Below are positions 34,485 to 42,851 of a stretch of 64,000 nucleotides of DNA, in pieces. The notes below the pieces were generated by a model, which had not been told where the DNA came from, made no database searches, and saw only the letters and a list, made by a program, of their open reading frames with translations. The first letter of the stretch is position 1. Each line of letters starts with the position of its first letter. This DNA comes from Streptomyces sp. SCUT-3 (GTDB lineage: Bacteria > Actinomycetota > Actinomycetes > Streptomycetales > Streptomycetaceae). The translations under genes and the position numbers were made by a program. Location: NCBI RefSeq assembly GCF_014083985.1, contig NZ_CP046907.1, positions 1,840,001 to 1,904,000 on the forward strand, given 5' to 3'.

Positions 34485-37400
34485 TCAGACTCCTTCAAGA
34501 GAGACCGACACGTCCTCGTCCTCGTCCTGCAAGGCGTCGAGCTCGTCGGCGGTGAAATCGATGTCGTCCATGTCGACCGGGGCCCAGGTGCTCCGTGAGT
34601 CGCCCTGGCCCTCCTCGGTGACTCCGGGCCGGATGCCCAGAGCGTCGAGGCGCTTCCACAACGGAGCCAGCGAGTCCTCCGGAGACAGGGCGAACTCGCT
34701 GCTGCGGACACGCCAGAACTGCCAGCCAGCCCGGCGCAGTTCCCGGGCCCGCTCGGCGTCGTCACGGATCTGATCAAGGGTGGAGTGGTACGGGCTGCCG
34801 TCACACTCCACAGCAAGGCGGCCCGTCTCTCCAACGACGACGAGGTCGATGCGCTTGCCACTGACCTTCCATTGGGGGACGACGTGGTAACCGCGTTCCT
34901 TGATCCTTCGGAAGACTCGCTGCTCAAACAGAGAGTCGAACGGTTCGCATCGCTCATCTGGCGAGACGGCGGAGAGGCTAGGAGAGGTGCCCTGGAGCTC
35001 CGGCGGCGCCTGCATGTAGGTGAGCAGGGAGTGACGCAGGTCCCGGCTGCGCAACTGGTCGGGTGTGACGGAGGTGAACAGCCACATCTGGTCACGGGCC
35101 CTGCTGGCGGCCACATTAAACCGCCGGCCGTCGCCCTGGCCGGTCAGGGCCCGGGCGTTGTCGGCGTCGATGACCAGCGAGAGCAGGATGACGTCCCGTT
35201 CATCTCCCTGGAACTGTTCGGCTGTGCCAACGCGTATGTTGTGCCGTTCCCGGATCGCGGAGTCGATCCGCATGTCGATGAGGTTCTCCAGCAGCCTTGT
35301 CTGGTGACCGGAACGGAGCACGATGACGCCGAAACTCCGTTTCGCGTACGCCTCGTCCTGCGCGAGTTCCGCCAGTTTGGCAACGATGCGTTCGGCCTCG
35401 GGCCGGTTCACCAGAGTCTCCCGCCGTCCCTCGCAGTGACCTTCATGGACGTGGACGACTTCGAGGGGCCGCAGCCGGTCCGCTCCGTACTGCCGCAGCG
35501 GCACGAGTTCGTTGTCGGGATAGAACTGGGCGGAGGACCACTTGATGATCTCCGGCATGCACCGGAAGTGCTCGGTGAGCCGGATCGTCTCGCTGAAGCG
35601 CGCGGACAGCAGGTCGTAGAGGTTGGACTTGGGGCTGAGACCGTCTCGCTGCCAGTCAGTGAGATGGGGCAGGAGCGAGTCGAGGAGTTCGTTGAACCGC
35701 TCGTGCTTGCCGCCTGTGTAGAAGGGGACACACTGCTTGTCGTCGCCCACGACGATGATCCTCGGAGCAAGCCACAGCAGCATCAAGCCGTCCAGACCGA
35801 CCTGACTCGCCTCGTCCACGATGACAACGTCGAAGGCATCCGGCTCGGGGGCGATCATTTCGGCCACCTGCTTGATCGGCATGACCCATGCCGGGACCGC
35901 GGCACGCGCGTCACGCATCGCGGAACGAGCGGCCTTCAGGTGCCGCTTACCGAGCGCCGTCATCCCCCTTCCGGCGTTCGCCGTGGCTGACGCGTAGGCG
36001 CTCAGCGCCTGCTTCTGTCCGGCCGTCATCCGGTCAAGGCAGTGGTAGAGCGCCCGGGCAGACGCCAGTTGCGTCACCGCGTCTCTCAGCTGCGCCTCGA
36101 CGGCTTCCAGTTCCCCTTCCAGTTTGGCTTCCCTGCCAGGCGCCAACTTCGTGTCCTGGAAAGTACGTGCACGCCGCCATGCCCAGGCTCCGTTCAGGTC
36201 CACGAGGCGGGTCTCCCAAGCCGCCGCGGTTGGGGACTCGGCGAAACGCCGGGCCAGTTCGGGATGGTCCTCGGACAGCCGATCCAGGAGTTTGCGGGCC
36301 TCCCGGCGATCGGCTTCACGGTGGAACGCCTGGGCCAGGGAGTCGATCGCTGACGTATACGCCTGCGGATCACGGGCGGTGACGGCCCTGTGCACCTCCG
36401 CCAGTTCGGTCACTCCGTGGGTGTCGGGCCGCGGCAGCTGCTCCGCGATGGACCGCAGCCTCTCCTCCGCTTCGCGGGCACGGAGCAGCCGTTCCGCACG
36501 GATCGCCGACATACGGACGTCGTCCCACTGCTGTGCCGTCCGCACCGTGGCCTTGATCCGGGCCTTTAGCAGCACATCGTGCAGCGTACGCACGGAGTGG
36601 GCGAACCCGTCCACCGCACGAAGCGTCGGCGTCCGGTCCAGCAGCTCCGACAGAGCCACCTCCGTGGAGCCCTCGGCTGCGGGCACACCAACGCTCTGCC
36701 AGCGCTCATTCAGCTGCCGGACGCACTGGCGTGCCGCCAGGTGAGCCACCAGCGCGGAGATCTCGTCCGGGGTCGTGGGCGGCCGGCCGTCCACTCGACA
36801 ATCCCGTAGGAGAACCTGAGCTTCCTTCTGCACCGCCTTCGGAGCCAGCCTGCGCAGCTTTCCGCCATCGCGCAGGAACTGTTCGAGATCTCTCCCGGCA
36901 GCTATGAGACGCGATTCCTCGGCAAGCGATACGGCCGGCACATCGAGCTCGGAGAAGGACGTGTGCCGCAGCATGCTCTGCACCTCCTCGGCACGCATGG
37001 CTGACCGGCGCACACTGTCCCAGAGCTGCTGGCGTTGGCCGGCCATTCCGTCCCGCAGGGCATGAGTGGTCCACGCTTCGGGCGCCCACGCGGCCGGCTC
37101 ACCCGGCAGCCCCTCACTTTGGAGCGCGTGTTCCGCCGAGTCCAGGAGTTCCACCAGCGTCGTGATCAAACCTCGCCCCTGGTCGGCGAGTTCGAGAGCG
37201 AGCGGATCCGACTGGGCTTCGGCGCAAGCACGCATGGCGATATCCAAGGCGTGGACTGCCTCTTCGAACAGCACGGGTGCGACGAAGTCCGCGGGGTCCG
37301 GGCAACGGGCGGCATGCTCGGCTAGCACGCCGGCACCGTGGCGGGACACCAGGCCCAGCAGGCGCTGGGCCTCGTCCTGGCCCAGCGAAGGTTCTCGTGG

Positions 37401-39062
37401 CGCAGAGGCCGGCAGGGCCGGCATCCAGTCGTACTGCGGTGCCCCGGCCGCGACGGTCTCCACTATCTCCGCAAGCCGTCCCTGATACCCGGGTGCGACG
37501 TCGAGGTGTTCGTACCACTCCGCCTCGCGAACGACGCGGAGTTCGTCACGGAGCCGCGCTCGAGTGTCGGACAGTTCCGAGCGCAACGCCTCATAGTCCT
37601 TGATCCTCTTTCCGAGACGTTCCGTCGACTGGGTGGCACTGAGCTGGGAGAGCGCGCGCACGGACTGCTCCAGGTCGCCGCTGCCGTCCTGCCGCCGGTC
37701 GCCTTGGAGGACACACAGGCTGCGGAGCTCGGCGGGCAGTTGCTGCCGCAGGACCTTAAGCGCCTGGCCCTTCTCGCTTGTCACGAGCACTCGCTTGCCG
37801 TCGGCCAGCAGTGCACACACGAGGTTGGCGATGGTGTGCGTCTTTCCCGTACCCGGCGGCCCCTGAACGACGACGCCAGTGTCGGTCTGGAGGCGCCTCA
37901 GAACCTCCCGCTGGGCTTCGTTCGACAGCAGTGGGAACAGCGGGTCGGGGCCGAGGGCAGGCGGGACGTCGCGGCCCCCCGTTGTGCCCCACGCCCTGCG
38001 GTCCTCCGCTTCCAATTGGTACAGCAACTGAGCGAGGCCCAGCGGAGCGACAGCGCCGGGCTGGGCGAGGCGGCTCGCGATGCCGTCGTAGAAGTTCACC
38101 AGGGCACCCTGGCCCCGCTGACGGAGAATGATCGCCGGCGCGAACCCGAGCGTGGGCACCGGCAGCATCGGGTCGGCGGGCGGTCGGCTCCAAGCATGGT
38201 GGAATGCGACCGCTCGATCAGTCCCGAATGCCCGTTCCGACCAGTCACCTAGCACGTCCTGGCAGTCACGGGACAGCGGATGAAAACCCTCCGCGTCGAC
38301 ACGGTCTCGCAGCGGGCTCAACAGACGGGCGCTGTAGCCCGTGTCCGCGTCAAGGAACTCTCCGTCTTCCAGTCGTGCGGGATCGCCAGGTGCGAGGGCG
38401 ACGGTGATGGACATATCCGTGGAATTTACGACGAGTGTCAGCGGTGCCGTCAGGATGTGCCGGGCGACACGGGCAGAAGGGCGTGCGGCCCCAACGGTCA
38501 GGAAGCCGACGCCCAGCACCGCCTCGTATTCCTCGCCGTCCTGCTGAATCCTGGTCGCCATTCGGTACAACTGCTGGTGGAGTTCCCGGTATGGCCGGTC
38601 GACACGCTCCTTCTCCGACCACTTCCGCCACGCCTCAAGCCATCGCGTGTAGGCGCGCAACACGTCGTGCGCTTCGTCCCGGCGGATCTCGGAGACCTCG
38701 ACCAGGTCTCCATTCTCATCTTCCTGCCAGCCCTGCCCCGGTCCCGAGTCGGCCAGTGGCGGGGAATCGGGCGTCGCGGCGACGGCGGCCTCGGAATCGA
38801 CCCACCCCACTAGCACCTCGGGCAAAACAGGAGCCGGGCGTGCCGGGCGGTGTGCCACCTTGAGCAACGCCCGGTCGCCGTCCGGGTGCCGCCGGAGCCT
38901 GTCGTCCGGCAGCCCAGAGAGCCAGAGGACCTCAGGGTACTTCTGCCAGTCGCGCACCGGCTTGTGCGATCCCCGGACAATTTCGCGCATATATTCGATG
39001 AGCTGGCGTGTGCGATGGACCGCCTCCGGGTTGTTCGCACGGAGTGGAGAGTTGAAGGACAC
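34485..39062 (-). CDS. Large SF1 helicase with C-terminal Vsr-like nuclease domain
   Basis: 1525 residues from GTG at 39062 after GGGGGATAG. An N-terminal region of about 390 residues has no known domain. Walker A GPPGTGKT is at 401-408, followed by a long helical insertion (about 480-1000). Walker B VVIVDEASQVGLDGL, then RIIVVGDDKQ, LTEHFRCMPEI and the C-terminal SF1 motifs VGTAEQFQGDERDV and FNVAASRARDQMW place it with UPF1/DNA2-type helicases. Residues about 1375-1457 form a Vsr/DUF559-type nuclease: D1406 in KRIDLVVV, E1419 and D1421 in AVECDGSPYH, then WRVRSSEF. An acidic tail ends the protein. It forms a two-gene operon with the HEPN protein. Confidence 0.85.
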   Translation of the reverse strand: MSFNSPLRANNPEAVHRTRQLIEYMREIVRGSHKPVRDWQKYPEVLWLSGLPDDRLRRHPDGDRALLKVAHRPARPAPVLPEVLVGWVDSEAAVAATPDSPPLADSGPGQGWQEDENGDLVEVSEIRRDEAHDVLRAYTRWLEAWRKWSEKERVDRPYRELHQQLYRMATRIQQDGEEYEAVLGVGFLTVGAARPSARVARHILTAPLTLVVNSTDMSITVALAPGDPARLEDGEFLDADTGYSARLLSPLRDRVDAEGFHPLSRDCQDVLGDWSERAFGTDRAVAFHHAWSRPPADPMLPVPTLGFAPAIILRQRGQGALVNFYDGIASRLAQPGAVAPLGLAQLLYQLEAEDRRAWGTTGGRDVPPALGPDPLFPLLSNEAQREVLRRLQTDTGVVVQGPPGTGKTHTIANLVCALLADGKRVLVTSEKGQALKVLRQQLPAELRSLCVLQGDRRQDGSGDLEQSVRALSQLSATQSTERLGKRIKDYEALRSELSDTRARLRDELRVVREAEWYEHLDVAPGYQGRLAEIVETVAAGAPQYDWMPALPASAPREPSLGQDEAQRLLGLVSRHGAGVLAEHAARCPDPADFVAPVLFEEAVHALDIAMRACAEAQSDPLALELADQGRGLITTLVELLDSAEHALQSEGLPGEPAAWAPEAWTTHALRDGMAGQRQQLWDSVRRSAMRAEEVQSMLRHTSFSELDVPAVSLAEESRLIAAGRDLEQFLRDGGKLRRLAPKAVQKEAQVLLRDCRVDGRPPTTPDEISALVAHLAARQCVRQLNERWQSVGVPAAEGSTEVALSELLDRTPTLRAVDGFAHSVRTLHDVLLKARIKATVRTAQQWDDVRMSAIRAERLLRAREAEERLRSIAEQLPRPDTHGVTELAEVHRAVTARDPQAYTSAIDSLAQAFHREADRREARKLLDRLSEDHPELARRFAESPTAAAWETRLVDLNGAWAWRRARTFQDTKLAPGREAKLEGELEAVEAQLRDAVTQLASARALYHCLDRMTAGQKQALSAYASATANAGRGMTALGKRHLKAARSAMRDARAAVPAWVMPIKQVAEMIAPEPDAFDVVIVDEASQVGLDGLMLLWLAPRIIVVGDDKQCVPFYTGGKHERFNELLDSLLPHLTDWQRDGLSPKSNLYDLLSARFSETIRLTEHFRCMPEIIKWSSAQFYPDNELVPLRQYGADRLRPLEVVHVHEGHCEGRRETLVNRPEAERIVAKLAELAQDEAYAKRSFGVIVLRSGHQTRLLENLIDMRIDSAIRERHNIRVGTAEQFQGDERDVILLSLVIDADNARALTGQGDGRRFNVAASRARDQMWLFTSVTPDQLRSRDLRHSLLTYMQAPPELQGTSPSLSAVSPDERCEPFDSLFEQRVFRRIKERGYHVVPQWKVSGKRIDLVVVGETGRLAVECDGSPYHSTLDQIRDDAERARELRRAGWQFWRVRSSEFALSPEDSLAPLWKRLDALGIRPGVTEEGQGDSRSTWAPVDMDDIDFTADELDALQDEDEDVSVSLEGV

Positions 39063-39598
39063 CTATCCCCCTGACCTTGGCTCGGCAGAAAGCCTTTCAG
39101 GATTCACGAGAGAGAGGGTCACTTCAACAAGGGACGGCGAGAAAGGATAAAAAAGCCGCATTAAGCAAAAATTGGCCGTAATCAATCCATCCATCAAGAG
39201 CAAGCCCGCGCGGATTCAACCGCATGCCGACCAGCCTCACCGGCCGCGGCCTCACTCAGCCCAATCGCCACCTTGGCGACAGCTGTCACGCCCCCTGTGG
39301 AAGGAGTGACGGCTGCCACCGGCGGCCCGCGTGACCGCTCGGCCGCCACCCCGGTTCCCGCTTCCCGCGCATTACCGACCGTCCGGCCGTTCGATTGAGG
39401 CCACACCCCCACCCCCTCCACTCACCCCCCGCTCCGAAGCAGCGCGGCATCCATCACGTCACCATCCGGCCACTACAGCATATTAATTCCCAAATAACAC
39501 CAAAAAGGGCATGCATGCCCCATGGGACATGCATGGGATCGCGCGGCTAACGTAGCGTCAGTTACGCCGCTGACCTGCGGGAAACGAACAAATGGGCG
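39063..39598. other. Right end of the island upstream of the helicase gene
   Basis: 536 bp without a credible gene. The stretch 39105-39190 is unusually A+T-rich for this genome and should carry the helicase promoter. Near the right end an interrupted palindrome around GCATGCATGCCCC/ATGGGACATGCATG (about 39507-39536) lies some 60 bp from attR. It could be a recombinase or excisionase site. Confidence 0.45.
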
Positions 39599-39648
39599 AC
39601 GGCCTCCGGAGCCGTGTGCGCAGGTTCGAATCCTGCCGGGGGCACTTC
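39599..39648 (+). repeat. attR core (direct repeat, right copy)
   Basis: 50 bp identical to 25017-25066. It is the displaced chromosomal 3' part of tRNA-Arg(CCG). The 5' half of a tRNA is absent, so it is not a functional tRNA. Confidence 0.92.
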
Positions 39649-39662
39649 GCAGGAAGTGCCAC

Positions 39663-39702
39663 AAGACCCCGCCATCAGCGGAAACGCTGAGTGCGGGGTC
39701 TT
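39663..39702 (+). terminator. Original tRNA-Arg terminator, now outside attR
   Basis: A 10-bp stem AAGACCCCGC (39663-39672) with GCGGGGTCTT (39693-39702), and an inner CAGCG-GAAA-CGCTG hairpin. It lies 15 bp beyond attR, matching the place of the terminator after the intact tRNA on the left. Confidence 0.8.
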
Positions 39703-39815
39703 CGCGCATGTACAGGCGCATGCCGTCCGAAACGACCGTGCGCCGGCCCCGTGAACGGATCCTGGGACATCCCCGCAGGTGGGGCGGCTGGACCCGGCCG
39801 GTCAACGAAGAGGGC

Positions 39816-40214
39816 TCATCGCACGGCCGCTCCCGGACCCGTCGTCGCGGGCGGGGTGTCCGCTCCCCAGTCCCACAGGGCTTGGAGGACGGGGCCGAGG
39901 CGCCGTCCCCGCGGGGTGAGCGCGTAGCGCACCCGCGGCGGCCAGCCGGGCCGGCGGTCGCGCTCGACGACCCCGGCCTCGCCGAGCTGCGCCAGCCGGT
40001 CGGACAGCACCTTGTCCGACAGCGCGGGCAGGGCCGCGCGCAGTTCGCTGTAGGCGCGGTCGCCGCGCAGCAGTTCGCGGACCACCAGCGTCGTCCAGCG
40101 GCCGTGCAGGGCCGCCAGCGTGATCTCCACGGGGCAGTCGGGGGTGGGCGCGGTGACGTTCGCGCGCGGGTCGTCGGGGAGTCCTGCCGGGTGACCAACC
40201 GTTCGGTGAGTCAC
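39816..40214 (-). CDS. HxlR-family transcriptional regulator
   Basis: 132 residues from GTG at 40214, with AGGAGG eight bases upstream. The longer frame has no homology. The HxlR winged-helix pattern is CPVEITLAALHGRWTTLVVRELL, then YSELRAALPALSDKVLSDRL and YALTPRGRRLGPVLQAL. The leading Cys is the redox or ligand-sensing position in relatives. It is divergent from the SnoaL-like gene, its likely target. Confidence 0.92.
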   Translation of the reverse strand: MTHRTVGHPAGLPDDPRANVTAPTPDCPVEITLAALHGRWTTLVVRELLRGDRAYSELRAALPALSDKVLSDRLAQLGEAGVVERDRRPGWPPRVRYALTPRGRRLGPVLQALWDWGADTPPATTGPGAAVR

Positions 40215-40277
40215 GGGATCGCCTCCTAGCGTGTGGGGCGCTTCGATTCTCCCGGCCCGGAAGGACGTCCGTCGATC

Positions 40278-40697
40278 ATGCGAGAACTGGCCGATCGGCC
40301 CGAAGAGGTGCCCGCGGTGTTCGCCGAGCGGTTCAACAGCGGCGACGCCGCCGCGCTGGCACAGGTCTACGAGGACGCGGCGGTGCTGGTGCCGCGGCCG
40401 GGAAAGCCGGTGACCGGCCCGGACCTGCACGCCGCCAACGGCCGCCTGCAGGAACTCGGGGCGCCCGTCTCGGTCCGTCCGCGGCATGTGTACTGCAGCG
40501 GAGACCTGGCGCTGCTGATAGTGGACTGGGTCATCGACGGGACCGACCGGGAGGGACGGGCGGTGCACGTCGAGGGCACTGCCACCGACGTCGCCCGGCG
40601 GGGCCCGGACGGCCGTTGGCGGTACGTCCTCGACAACCCCTTCGGCACCCGTGCACAGCGACTCCCCACCGAGGACACGGTGGAACCGGCTTTCTGA
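40278..40697 (+). CDS. SnoaL-like/DUF4440 small protein
   Basis: 139 residues from ATG at 40278. It is a cone-shaped NTF2-like fold: FAERFNSGDAAALAQVYEDAAVLVPRPG at the start and GRWRYVLDNPFG near the end. Such proteins bind small ligands, and some are isomerases or cyclases. There are 63 bp between it and the divergent HxlR regulator, so the promoters share a short operator region. Confidence 0.85.
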   Translation: MRELADRPEEVPAVFAERFNSGDAAALAQVYEDAAVLVPRPGKPVTGPDLHAANGRLQELGAPVSVRPRHVYCSGDLALLIVDWVIDGTDREGRAVHVEGTATDVARRGPDGRWRYVLDNPFGTRAQRLPTEDTVEPAF

Positions 40698-40866
40698 GCG
40701 GGCACGCCCGAAGAACGACAGGGCCCCTTGTGGATGCCGGGCCCGGACTCCCGGGAGAGCGACGGCGCGCTCAAGGCCTTCAAAACAAGGATCCGCCGAG
40801 GGGGCCGTCGAAAGCGCAGGGCCCCGGGCAGCCCCGGGGCCCTGCGCCGGGAGCAACAACCGGTCG

Positions 40867-41034
40867 CTAGCTCCTGCACAGCCGACAGTCCTGGAGGCCC
40901 TTCGCCTCCGCTTCCTCCCGCGAGACCTTCTCGATCCCCTTGAAGGTCTCCGGCTTGCCGTTCAGTGCGGAGCAGTCGGGGTCCGTGTGGTAACTGCTCC
41001 GGTACTCCCCCACACGTACATGGACCTCTCCCAT
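40867..41034 (-). CDS. 55-residue putative metal-binding protein
   Basis: ATG at 41034 with GGAGAGGAG upstream. His and Cys residues occur as YHTDPDCSALNGKP and GLQDCRLC, an H-x4-C ... C-x2-C set like the zinc site of Ada-type domains. There is no membrane segment. It was too short for routine ORF cut-offs, but the ribosome site and motif support it. Function unknown. Confidence 0.65.
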   Translation of the reverse strand: MGEVHVRVGEYRSSYHTDPDCSALNGKPETFKGIEKVSREEAEAKGLQDCRLCRS

Positions 41035-41706
41035 GGGCGGTCTCCTCTCCGTTCTGCCGCTCCTGCGCCGCGCGTGACGAGTCGGTCCCGCCTGCGGTAC
41101 CGCCTCGATGTGGTTCCCGGTACTCGCAGGACCACTCGTTCGGCGTAGCTGATCACTCCCGTCAACGAGCCCGGCAGGCCGAGGAAACGGCCCCTCGAAA
41201 CGGCAGCCGCTCCGAACTCTCCGGACTGTCCGGGGTGTCCGGGCTGCCTTGCCGCGGCCGTCCGCCCCGCGACCGTCCGGCCGCGCGCGATGCGCACGGT
41301 CAGCCGGTCCGCCGATCGGTGGCAGCTTCATCAGGGCGCGGTTCACGCGTGTGCAGTAATTCGTTCCCACAGACCGGTGAAACGTGGAAGCGGCGGATTC
41401 ACGGCTGTTTCCCGCCCCTGTCCCCGGGACGGAAGGGCTTCCCCCTGCCGGGCGGAACCGAGGCGGACCGAGGCGGACCGTTGCGGCAGTGGATCCCCCT
41501 CCGGCTCTTTGCCGGGTGCATTCCGAATTCCGTTTCGGGGGAACCCTGTTCAGCCTTTCCTTCTGCTCTGCACGCATGCCCGGCGCCGAATCCGAGGCCG
41601 AGATGCGATGTCTCCGGAAGGCCGTGACGATGGCCGGGAAGAGCGGGATGCGCCCTGCGGAGGCAGGCCGTGCATTCCGCTGAGCCGTACGCCGAAAGAG
41701 GAGAAC
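41035..41706. other. Upstream region of the 22-residue repeat gene
   Basis: 672 bp without a convincing gene. Open frames on both strands have no ribosome site or family motif. GAAAGAGGAG lies just before the ATG of the repeat protein. The promoter was not located. Confidence 0.4.
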
Positions 41707-42219
41707 ATGACGGCAACGTCGGAAACCCCCACCCGCGAGCAGACCACCGGAGTCCAGGAGGAAGCGGGAACGGAGACCGCCTTCGGCCCGCTCCTGCTCG
41801 CCGCGCTGCTCGCCCGCCGCGAGGAGGGCGGGGGCGAGAGCATGATCGAGCACCCGCTGCTCCTCGCCGCGCTGGCACGCCGTCGTGAGGAGGGCGGGGG
41901 CGAGAGCATGATCGAGCACCCCCTCCTCCTCGCCGCCCTCATGCGCCGCCGTGAGGAGCGCGGGGGCGAGAGCATGATCGAGCACCCCCTCCTCCTCGCC
42001 GCCCTCATGCGCCGCCGCGGGGAGCGCGGGGGCGGAAGCATGATCGAGCACCCGCTGCTCCTCGCCGCCCTCATGCGCCGCCGTGAGGAGGGCGGAGGCG
42101 GAAGCATGATCGAGCACCCCCTCCTCCTCGCCGCCCTCATGCGCCGCCGTGAGGAGCGCGGAAGCGGAAGCATGATCGAGAACCCGCTGCTCCTCGCCGC
42201 CCTCATGTGCCGCCAGTAG
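41707..42219 (+). CDS. Tandem-repeat protein, 6.5 copies of a 22-residue unit
   Basis: 170 residues from ATG at 41707 with AAGAGGAG upstream. A 28-residue leader is followed by six 22-residue units of the form LLLAALMRRREERGGESMIEHP (slightly varied) and a truncated seventh. Each unit is a hydrophobic/basic helix (LLLAAL, MRRREE) plus a Gly-rich linker ending in the constant SMIEHP. There is no signal peptide, membrane helix or Cys apart from one near the C-terminus. No known family was recognised. Possible roles are a multivalent scaffold, a self-assembling protein or a repeated peptide precursor. Confidence 0.75.
   Translation: MTATSETPTREQTTGVQEEAGTETAFGPLLLAALLARREEGGGESMIEHPLLLAALARRREEGGGESMIEHPLLLAALMRRREERGGESMIEHPLLLAALMRRRGERGGGSMIEHPLLLAALMRRREEGGGGSMIEHPLLLAALMRRREERGSGSMIENPLLLAALMCRQ
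41791..42219 (+). repeat. 66-bp coding tandem repeat
   Basis: Six 66-bp units (41791-42186) and a half unit. Nucleotide identity between neighbours is high, even at third positions, so the array has expanded or been homogenised recently. Confidence 0.95.
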
Positions 42220-42401
42220 TGGGCGACGTGGTCCGCGGCGTCCTCTCCACTGCCCGGACCGCGTCGGCCCGCTGCGGAGCGATCGCCTCGTAGAGCTCGC
42301 GAGGCACATCTTCCATCTGCTCGGGGTCCTGCCCCTCAACGCCGTACCGGTGATGGGGGGCAGGGTCCCGGCCCGGCAACCAAAGACTTGAGGAAATCAC
42401 C

Positions 42402-42770
42402 ATGGCAGCTGAGTCCGGCGAAGAAGCAGAGCGGGATCCGGTGGAATCGTTCATTGACGAGGTGTTCGAGGAAATGGTGCGCGAGGCCGGACTCTCGCAC
42501 AGCACGGGTGCGAAATACAGCAAGGACCCGTTGACGGCCGCCCTGGTCGAAGCCGCTGTGGCCTCGCTGTCGAAACCGGGGCCCTCCCGGGCGTCCGAGC
42601 TGGAGAGGATGTTTTTCGCGCAGTCTCTGGCAACGGCCCTGGCGGAAGCCCTTGCCCCCGCGCTGTCGGAGGCGTTGGCCACGGAAATCATGAAGGTCCT
42701 GAACCAGCACGCGAGCTCCGGTTCCGACAACAAGGCCCGGAGCACCTCGGCCGGTCAACGCCCGAAGTAA
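42402..42770 (+). CDS. 122-residue helical protein next to the repeat gene
   Basis: ATG at 42402 with GAGGAAA eight bases upstream. It is acidic and helical: SFIDEVFEEMVREAGL, then DPLTAALVEAAVASL and SLATALAEALAPALSEALATEI, ending in a polar tail. No family recognised. It follows the repeat gene in the same direction after 182 bp. The motif DPLTAAL echoes HPLLLAAL of the repeat protein, so the two may be related or interact. This is a guess. Confidence 0.7.
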   Translation: MAAESGEEAERDPVESFIDEVFEEMVREAGLSHSTGAKYSKDPLTAALVEAAVASLSKPGPSRASELERMFFAQSLATALAEALAPALSEALATEIMKVLNQHASSGSDNKARSTSAGQRPK

Positions 42771-42851
42771 CCCGGCCCGTCGGCGGGAGGCGTCCTGGGC
42801 ACGGCGGCTCGGCCGCAGGCGCCCCGCCCCGGCACGGTGGCGGTGGTGGTC

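Larger units (their letters stand above)
25017..39648. mobile_element. 14.6-kb integrated defence island in tRNA-Arg(CCG)
   Basis: It is bounded by a 50-bp perfect direct repeat (25017-25066 and 39599-39648) that equals the 3' part of the tRNA gene. It contains a tyrosine recombinase (30233-31594), an IetAS-type ATPase/protease pair, an SF1 helicase-nuclease with a HEPN partner, one unknown gene and a truncated alkyl sulfatase. No relaxase, FtsK-like transfer protein, replication initiator or phage structural gene is seen. It cannot be a complete conjugative element. It may be mobilised by others or be a satellite. Confidence 0.85.

Noticed and set aside
39599-39648. Second tRNA-Arg gene
   Set aside because: Only the 3' part matches. 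The acceptor 5' strand and D-arm are absent, so it is an att repeat.
25017-39648. Actinomycete integrative conjugative element (AICE) or prophage
   Set aside because: No FtsK/SpoIIIE-like transfer protein, Rep, relaxase, terminase, portal or capsid gene is visible.
41384-41683. 99-residue plus-strand gene
   Set aside because: No ribosome site and Arg/Pro-rich shadow-like sequence.
41791-42219. CRISPR array
   Set aside because: The 66-bp units abut without unique spacers and keep one reading frame; it is a coding repeat.
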